Part shown: positions 57,699-64,000 of the stretch, piece after piece
Numbering within the stretch: the first letter of the stretch is position 1
Layout of the letters: each line of letters begins with the position of its first letter
DNA from: Gremmenia infestans
Lineage: Eukaryota; Ascomycota; Leotiomycetes; Helotiales; Hamatocanthoscyphaceae
NCBI GenBank assembly: GCA_032629725.1
Contig: JAFEVB010000002.1
Location: forward strand, 4,154,001 to 4,218,000
Reading direction: 5' to 3'
DNA length: 64,000 nt
Notes under the pieces: generated by a model
Seen by the model: only the letters and a program-made list of their open reading frames with translations
What the model was told of the DNA's origin: nothing
Database searches by the model: none
Translations under genes and position numbers: made by a program

Positions 57699-59045
57699 TC
57701 ATGCTGAGCCCGACATTGAACCAGACAAGTTCACTGCCATGCTCGAAGTTGACGACCGGTGATCTCGAGATGACCGTGGAACATAAGTTTCTAAATCCAA
57801 CGAAACCCTTTGCGGGCGGCGCAGACGTTCCTGCTTCACATCATTGGCTTCCTGTTGTTTTCGAGGCTTTCCCTTCATCAGACACAGCTCTGCATAGAGG
57901 GGTATCGCCTCCGCGACAAACTGAGTTCTGGAAGACTTTTTGCCCTCCTCCGTGTGGCGAAGGACATGTGCCTTCAGGTTATCTGTTCTGTTGAAAATTT
58001 TATGTTTTTCAATTGGGCAAAACGGACAGGGAAACCATTCATTGCCGGCGTGGGTTTTTTCATGTCGCTTTAGATGTTCCTGCCTTTTGAACTTTGCTGA
58101 ACACTTTGGCCACTGGCAGAGCCTTTGGGGCTTGCTCTCCACTCGACAAGAAGTGTTATACAAGATGCTGTCCTTAACATCTCTTTCTTCCCTCTTTTGC
58201 CTTCTTTTCTGGAGGCGAGCCGCCTGGCTTTTGACACGTTGGTCCGTGTCTGCTCGTGTTTCAACGGCTGACTCAACACCATGTAATAAAACCGGGCTCA
58301 TGAGCGGCTCAGGCTTTGGCTGCCTGGATGTCGCTGGGCGTGTTGGAGACGTTGATGACGACTTGAGCTCCTGCCCAGGTAGCATCATGTACGACATCTT
58401 GCCAGGAGGCGAGTTTTCCAGAGAAAACTCCTCTGCGAAGTCCGGTTCTGCATTGTCGTAATGGAGGTCAAAATGCAATGCATTCGGCCGCATCGGCGAC
58501 TGAAGTTCGTAACCTTCAATGAAGGTCTGTGACGGGACCACAAAGTTTGATGACACGGGAGATGAGCCATTCCCAGATGTTGGGGAGCTCAGGCCATGCT
58601 CCAAAGATGGCATTCGGCTTGGGTATCCATTGCAGGTTCCAAACGTGTCTACCAGCGGACTGGTGTAGGCAGGGAAATTGTCATAGTCCATCATTGACTC
58701 GTCTTGCAACACTTTTGTGTTCCCCGAGTAATCGGGTCCAATATGTGTAGCTTCAAAATCATTCATCATGTCCTGGGTGAGTGCTGACATTGCACAGTAC
58801 CCTGGCGCTGTCCCGAAACCATCAGGGTTGAAGAACGAGGTAGAAAGGTATGCATCTTCTGGCTTCAAGGAAGCAGAGGACGATTGGGAACTGGATCCTG
58901 GAGTGGCGTTCCCAGCCTCCAGAGATGTATAGGATCCGGTAGACGATGAAAAAGAAGAATGAACGGAGTTGTAGCCGGACGGCGAACGCCCAGTTGGATG
59001 CAAGTTGATTGAGTGGGAGGGCTTCTGCTCCATAAACATGTCCAT
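57699..59045 (-). CDS. C2H2 zinc-finger transcription factor
   Basis: 448 residues, uninterrupted. The long N-terminal half is rich in Ser, Pro, Gly, Asn and Asp, as expected of an activation region. A basic, Arg/Gln-rich stretch (RLQKRRQKREERD) precedes two fingers. The first is CQWPKCSAKFKRQEHLKRHEKTH, and the second is CPFCPIEKHKIFNRTDNLKAHVLRH. The pair resembles the fungal class that includes developmental regulators such as BrlA and FlbC, but the rest is too divergent for a firm assignment. The ATG at 59045 (MDMFMEQK) was preferred. The frame continues upstream to an ATG at 59264, with an intron-like CTTCTTAG acceptor in between, so a longer or differently spliced N-terminus is possible. 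Confidence 0.87.
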   Translation of the reverse strand: MDMFMEQKPSHSINLHPTGRSPSGYNSVHSSFSSSTGSYTSLEAGNATPGSSSQSSSASLKPEDAYLSTSFFNPDGFGTAPGYCAMSALTQDMMNDFEATHIGPDYSGNTKVLQDESMMDYDNFPAYTSPLVDTFGTCNGYPSRMPSLEHGLSSPTSGNGSSPVSSNFVVPSQTFIEGYELQSPMRPNALHFDLHYDNAEPDFAEEFSLENSPPGKMSYMMLPGQELKSSSTSPTRPATSRQPKPEPLMSPVLLHGVESAVETRADTDQRVKSQAARLQKRRQKREERDVKDSILYNTSCRVESKPQRLCQWPKCSAKFKRQEHLKRHEKTHAGNEWFPCPFCPIEKHKIFNRTDNLKAHVLRHTEEGKKSSRTQFVAEAIPLYAELCLMKGKPRKQQEANDVKQERLRRPQRVSLDLETYVPRSSRDHRSSTSSMAVNLSGSMSGSA

Positions 59046-61415
59046 TACTGTGGTAAATGAGCGTGATGAGTCTAAGAAGAGTATTGTCAGCATGGCTTTG
59101 TCTGTATTAGGAGTGTAGGACTGGGTTAACAAACAGCGAGTGCCGCTACAGAACGTATATAAGATCCTTGGTTTCGGAAAAGACTGACTGTGATGTAGAA
59201 CTTGGAATGAGTGTGTGGCTTCAACAAAGTTATGGAGTATTGAAAGGGAGACAGCTTCATTCATTTATCAATCGAAAGCAAAAATATTCAGGGCGATGAT
59301 GACCTGAGATATCGATTGACCGAGCTAGATGAGAGTTTGCTAGACAAAGCTTACATGAGGGACCTCGACTATTGAGTAGCGAGGGCAAAGCTGAGTCGCG
59401 TCGTGAGTCGCGAACTTGAACAAATTATCGCGATGGAATGTTGGTCAACCGCGATGGACCCTCCTTCCCGCTGGATTCGGAGCAAGCTATTCTACTCTAC
59501 TGTCAATCTTCCGGCCGATTCACACTTCACTCAAAGAATCATACCTTTTGGTTTTTGGCAATAGACAACGGGAGTCTCTCTAAGAGCAAGGGATCTCTAT
59601 CGTTGTTCTGGCGTCCAAATAGACTTGGATCAATAATTGCGGGGAGTCGACAATGTGTACATGTACCTTGCAGAAGTTGCATGAACCCCTTGGGGAGGGC
59701 GATGCTCTTAATGCGCAATGCATTGCGCTAAGAGGCGACGGCAGTCTTTGAGCAGGCCGGAACAAGATCTATCACCAGCTTGGGGAAACAAGTCGAGGTT
59801 CAAACCTCACCAGTGAGATACAATTTCGAAGATGGCAGGGCAACTTTAAGCCATCAGGTCTCACTATCAGACGCGTGTGTCACTTTTTAGAGTTCGATGA
59901 GGCGGCTTTCATCAGCCTCTATGCAAGCCAGATGTCGACGGCTACGCTAAAACGACGATCTAAGATCGACTAATCCTGAAAACTTGGGGGAGGCTTTCGT
60001 CTGCCCTGATTTGCGCTGGGATTAGAGATCCGCTTCCCAAATTCCTCACGGAAGACCTTCCGACTTTGGTCAGGAATGGAGAGACTTGCTACAAGGCAAT
60101 GAGCTAAACCGACGAGCTTTAACAACCGCTCCACTTCTCTCACAATAGAGACGACTCGTCGACTTGAAATCATTAAACAAAGCGACCACGGCAACTTACA
60201 GAACGTAGCGTTGAACATGTCTGATTATAGGTACATGCAGGTCAACCCTCGAGACAATTACAAAGATCCTCCGAGTATGTGCCGCTACCATCATCATCCA
60301 GCTGAATTGAGTATAGATATTCATTTGAAAATTGGAGGATATCTCTAACATTCCCATGAGAAATCAGAAGCCAAACAAGAACCAAAATATGATAGGAAAA
60401 TAGTGAACCCAGGGCAGATCACCGCGTCTATCTAGCCAGTCAACAGACTTTCATGACTCGATATGGGACATCGCGCTTGCAATTGTCCTACATTGTGTTA
60501 CGGGCACTTAAGCCTGGACTATAGCTCATCTCATTAACCAGTTTTCGGGGCCAATAAAATGCGACTTGTACCAGATCGTCGGTTGATTGCCTTGTCCGAT
60601 TTCATGAAAAGTGACAAAATCGGTCGGCCAATAAACAAGCAGGCCGTTTCAAGCCACAGAACTCCACCAACAAGAAGGCATATTAAATATCAAATTTGGA
60701 CGAGAATGACGCCGGTTTGTCGGCTGGGAAGATGGTGAAGGCGAAGACACCATCTCGGTCGCATGGTTCAATGGCAGAAATGCCCCAATCGAATATGTTC
60801 ATTAACCGGCTGGTCTTCGGATCTCATGCAGTTCTGGAATGTTGGCACTTGGCGAGCATGCAATACAATGTCGCGGGGCTACTTTCCGGGGAAGGAATCT
60901 CTCTGCTTTTGCTTTTTCTCGCGGATGGATTTGACCAACGGCCCGCTATACCCACACAAGCTTCTGCCAAGTCGGCCAAGAACACGATTCGGCTTCGCTT
61001 TTGTGCCGGCTGAAGTCAGATTTGACACAAACAGCTTAAGAGGGCCGAGACAAGGTTTTTGATCTGTTTGTCCTAGTAATCTTGGCGCTGTGCAGTGTCG
61101 TTTTTGGTTCACGCAGCATTCCTTTTCTACCAGTAGATGGATAGTTGCATCTTGCATGCCTCCGAGACTTGAGTTTTTAATCTCAATGCATTTGTTGATA
61201 ATGTACACAGCAGACTAGCGGCACCCAAGGAAACGTTCTGGGTCGGTTTTGGGGCAGTGATTGGAAGAACCGGATTGTCATTTGCGGGGTGGCAATTCTC
61301 TGATCGAATAGACTGACTGGCCCTCTTTCGAAAGTTCCCATTTAAAGTACATTCCCCCGTTTTTCAATGCGTCCTGCAATCCCCTGTCAAAAGCCTGCCT
61401 GCTTCAAAGATGTTA
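59046..61415. other. Intergenic, promoter of the C2H2 gene
   Basis: A long 5' region, as is common for fungal developmental regulators. Short frames only. A GAGGTTCAAACCTC palindrome near 59796 looks like a tRNA T-arm but has no partner arms. Confidence 0.45.
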
Positions 61416-61654
61416 CAGGGCCTTAGCAGTTGAACTGCAACTGTCCACTTGAAACCAGGATATGACTAGGGTAAAAGAGGGTTTCTATTGGCTGAAAAAG
61501 CCCCTGGACAGATCATTTATGCCTTATTTGGGGATCAAACTGCTAAAACCCCCCACTTTCTACTAGAAAGAGGGTGTTTCTGACAGCAGGAATCCATATA
61601 AGCCCTGTGAAAGCATATTTTGTGAAAAGTTGCAGTTTATCTGCTAAGGCCCTG
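61416..61654. mobile_element. Tc1/mariner-type MITE, 239 bp
   Basis: 27-bp terminal inverted repeats at 61416-61442 and 61628-61654 match at 25 of 27 positions. The ends are CAGGGCCTTAGCAG and the inner halves AACTGCAACT. TA dinucleotides flank both ends (61414-61415 and 61655-61656), as expected for the TA target duplication of Tc1/mariner elements. The interior has no open frame, so mobilisation would need a transposase elsewhere. The well-conserved arms suggest fairly recent insertion, and they show no transition bias, unlike the element at 33528. Confidence 0.9.
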
Positions 61655-61656
61655 TA

Positions 61657-62149
61657 CAGCTGACGCGGAAGTTCTAGCGACCTTCCGGCCAGCGCTATTC
61701 CTTTTATTGCTTCTTCTCCATTTCTTTAGTGTTCAATGATTCAATCCTCATACTATGACAGCGGGTCACATAAAGCTTGTTGAACCTTTGGTTGATGGCT
61801 TCATGTTGTCATAAACGTTAATTGCCGCGGAAAAGATCCGCCGTTTCCAATCAGCCATGCCATTTGTCCTTCACGATGTCAATTTCAGCTTCAAGGTAAC
61901 CCTTGGTCATTGCCTGCTTAATGGATGCTCTGGACATATGTACGGCATCACCGACACGATGCTTGAAAGACCATGGTAAGCTGAGTGGCAGACGGTCTTC
62001 AAAGACCGTCCTGAGGTCGAGTATATGAAGAACGAAAAGGGTCTCCAGCAATTCATTATACCCATACACGATTTCAATCCTTCTTTCTATCCCCCTCAAA
62101 CCATTAATCACCCCTCTTCAGCAATATCTCTTCCTCAAACTTGACTACC
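61657..62149. other. Intergenic, promoter of the small CxC protein
   Basis: An 86-codon minus-strand ATG frame (61851-62111) is present but unrecognised. No other feature. Confidence 0.35.
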
Positions 62150-62482
62150 ATGTGTTGGGCCCACCAGTACCTATATTACAAGTGCGGTTGTCTAACCGCC
62201 CCAGAGCTCGTCGAGTGCCAGGAGCCCGGTTGTCATAATAGGGTCTTGAATCTTCGCCCTGAGCACGGTGGCGCTTTACCATGGCAAGAAGCGCATGAGC
62301 AGGACAACTGCCCTCGGCACAGGCCTAAACCACCAGCGCCATTGCACGGCGGACCCAGCGCGGAAGAGAATGAAAACATACATTCTCTCAACCACCCTGA
62401 GTATGTATCTCCGCGGTCCACAGAAAGATGCTTCACTCAAACGCTGACACTCACTTGCAGAAGACACCGCCATGGGGGCTAA
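62150..62482 (+). CDS. Small Cys/His protein with an in-frame intron
   Basis: Model: join(62150..62400, 62461..62482), 90 residues. It begins MCWAHQYLYYKCGC and continues CQEPGCHNR, a C-x2-H...C-x-C...C-x4-C-H pattern seen in small fungal proteins that probably bind a metal. The rest is Pro/His-rich (CPRHRPKPPAPLHGG). The 60-nt intron has good signals (GTATGT, GCTGAC, TTGCAG). Its length is a multiple of three and it has no stop, so the retained form would encode an extra 20 residues and still end at the same TAA. No signal peptide. The function is unknown. Confidence 0.55.
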   Translation: MCWAHQYLYYKCGCLTAPELVECQEPGCHNRVLNLRPEHGGALPWQEAHEQDNCPRHRPKPPAPLHGGPSAEENENIHSLNHPEYVSPRSTERCFTQTLTLTCRRHRHGG

Positions 62483-64000
62483 CGGGAAGAGACGCAGACA
62501 TTAGAGTGGCGAGGCTCCTTCTTGCCTTTGTTTGTTTCACGTCACCAAAACCTTCCTCGATGCTTGCGTTGTACATTTCTACCCTTCTATCGAATACAAA
62601 ATCACCCAACCGACAAAGCCTTCGATTCAATATAATACACCTTTATTATCTGCACGGCCACGACACAGCAACCAAGCTGCGAGGACCCGTATATGTCCAT
62701 TCCGTGACTGGAACGTGCTCTAGAAGCAGTGCGACGCTACATTCAACGTTGTATGACAACGCTGGCGTGGAGTTAATATCTAATATTGCCAATTACCTCG
62801 AACAAATTCCATCTTTTCTTTCTTTCTTGCCTGCTAGCTTACTGCTGTTGAAAACAGCAAGGTCTTTGTCGGACATATTTCGAAGCTTGTCCTAGAGCGA
62901 AGTTTCTGATATAGCAGTTAATGTAATGGTTGACCAGTTTTACGCTGGGGATGGGTTGGGTTGCATATCTAATGGCCCGGCCTGGGCTTCTTTCTCTGTT
63001 TCTAATAATATATTGCTTGAAAGGATGTCCATAGCGGAAATACATAATACTAGTCTGTTCTCAACAACCTATTCTGCATCCATCCGCCCCCTCACATCCC
63101 CATCCTTAGCACCTCGACCTCCAAATCGAAAAACCCACCCGAAAAGTACTATAACAATTGTAGATAGATGCCGCACTCATCACGTCCCACGAGCCCTTCC
63201 CTTCCCTTCCCTCCCCACATGCAAGCCGACACGCCCGCGAGATTTTATTTTATTCTACCCAGGTGACACCAAAGCCCGCATTCCTACCCCGCCTCGAGGC
63301 GACAGGAATGCCAGGAATGCCACTTCACCAATACTCCATACCAATACCTATAGTCCAGTCTAGTCCAATCCAGTCCAGTCCAATACCATGTCTACCGGAA
63401 CGATTCTCCGCTCGGCAATTGATGCATATCTTGCCTAGATATGCATACCCTTACTCCGTACAGTACTCCGCGGATACCATGCCGTCGCATCGCATTTTTA
63501 CTTCTTCCCACCCCACCCCCCTTTTTTTATGTTAAATCACATAAAGTCTCCACAATACGTCTGTACAGTACGAAGCTAGATAATCGATCGATCGATCGAG
63601 GATGGGCACGGTGATCGGGTCCCGAGTCCCTGGTTGGGCGTGGTGTGGCCAGTACAGTAGGAAAGGGGTCGGCTCGATCGGTTCGGTTCGGTTCGGTAAG
63701 TGGGGTGCGCTTGGAAGTGGGGAGGGGACCGGCATTGATGGATTGATTAATTGATTAATTGATCGATTGATGCTTATACGGAGTAATGCACTGTCCAGTA
63801 GATGCTTTATTTATTGTGATTTATTTAAGGTAGGTACCTAGGAGCATGGAGTAAGCTAGATTGGTGAGAAAGAAAGTCTGACGTGGTGCGCTTCCGCTGA
63901 CTGGCTTTTTGTTGTTACGCAGGTACCCTTTGATCCACCCTCCCCCCCCCCAACCCCCTTTCGTAGGGCGTTACCCGAACTCTCTCTCTTACGCGGAGAG
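62483..64000. other. Intergenic with many simple repeats
   Basis: Contains a TCCAG repeat (about 63353-63382), ATCG (63583-63599), CGGTT (63679-63697), a GATTAATT-type run (63735-63771), TACGGAGTA-type motifs (63465, 63777) and a CCTAGG motif near 63838. A 155-codon + frame at 62428-62895 has no recognisable protein character. No gene is supported. Confidence 0.5.

Noticed and set aside
59790..59815. tRNA T-arm-like GAGGTTCAAACCTC
   Set aside because: The loop is too short, and no D-arm, anticodon arm or acceptor stem pairs around it on either strand.
61851..62111. 86-codon minus-strand ATG frame
   Set aside because: No domain, signal or neighbour supports it, although it cannot be excluded.
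62428..62895. 155-codon open frame on the + strand
   Set aside because: It overlaps the better-supported small Cys/His gene, has low-complexity composition and shows no family features.
1..64000. Secondary-metabolite cluster, CRISPR array or viral insert
   Set aside because: No PKS, NRPS, terpene or P450 signatures, no regular spacer-repeat array, and no viral polymerase or capsid-like frame was seen.

Overview
The window reads as a nuclear segment of a filamentous ascomycete. Genes sit on both strands. Most are split by short GT-AG introns (46-133 nt) with CTRAY-type branch points. The content is typical of Pezizomycotina: HET-domain genes, a BTB/POZ regulator, Atg27, a feruloyl-esterase-like secreted enzyme, a GPI-type carboxylesterase, an EF-hand MscS channel and the ER chaperone Lhs1. 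Recurrent CCTAGGTA and TACGGAGTA motifs in spacers and an AT-rich repeat island also fit. I lean to Leotiomycetes, but that is an impression and not something the sequence proves.

Layout. 0-9 kb: 3' part of an unrecognised gene, a large polytopic membrane protein, a decayed Ca2+/H+ exchanger tail, and a six-exon CE1-type esterase. 9-18 kb: an EF-hand MscS channel (-) divergent from a YggS/PLPBP protein (+), a HET-gene relic, and a SET-MYND protein broken by a C9 tract. 19-30 kb: an endonuclease/exonuclease/phosphatase-fold protein (-), an intact HET gene, an unknown membrane protein and a BTB protein (-). 30-37 kb: a GPI-type carboxylesterase (-), then a roughly 4.5-kb gene-poor, AT-rich zone holding a MULE-like terminal-inverted-repeat element with 9-bp target duplications and a tRNA-Lys-like relic. 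37-51 kb: a Cys-rich type I membrane protein, a GNAT acetyltransferase (-), Lhs1/HYOU1 (+, with a C9 frame break inside the signal peptide), a small secreted Cys protein, a small zinc-binding-like protein, Atg27 (-) and an F-box/LRR-like protein (-). 51-57.7 kb: no confident gene, but several degenerate dispersed repeats. 57.7-64 kb: a C2H2 transcription factor (-), a 239-bp Tc1/mariner-type MITE, and a small CxC protein with an in-frame, stop-free intron.

The genes do not form an evident pathway or a biosynthetic cluster. Themes are secretory-pathway functions (Lhs1, Atg27, secreted esterases), calcium and osmotic signalling (the channel, the dead exchanger) and non-self recognition (one live and one dead HET gene). 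I found no clearly new system. The most distinctive items are the two non-autonomous DNA transposons with intact terminal repeats and target duplications, the two relic genes, and the two poly-C frame breaks. All splice models are read from sequence alone. Start codons were chosen as in-frame ATGs, because several open frames extend upstream of any ATG.
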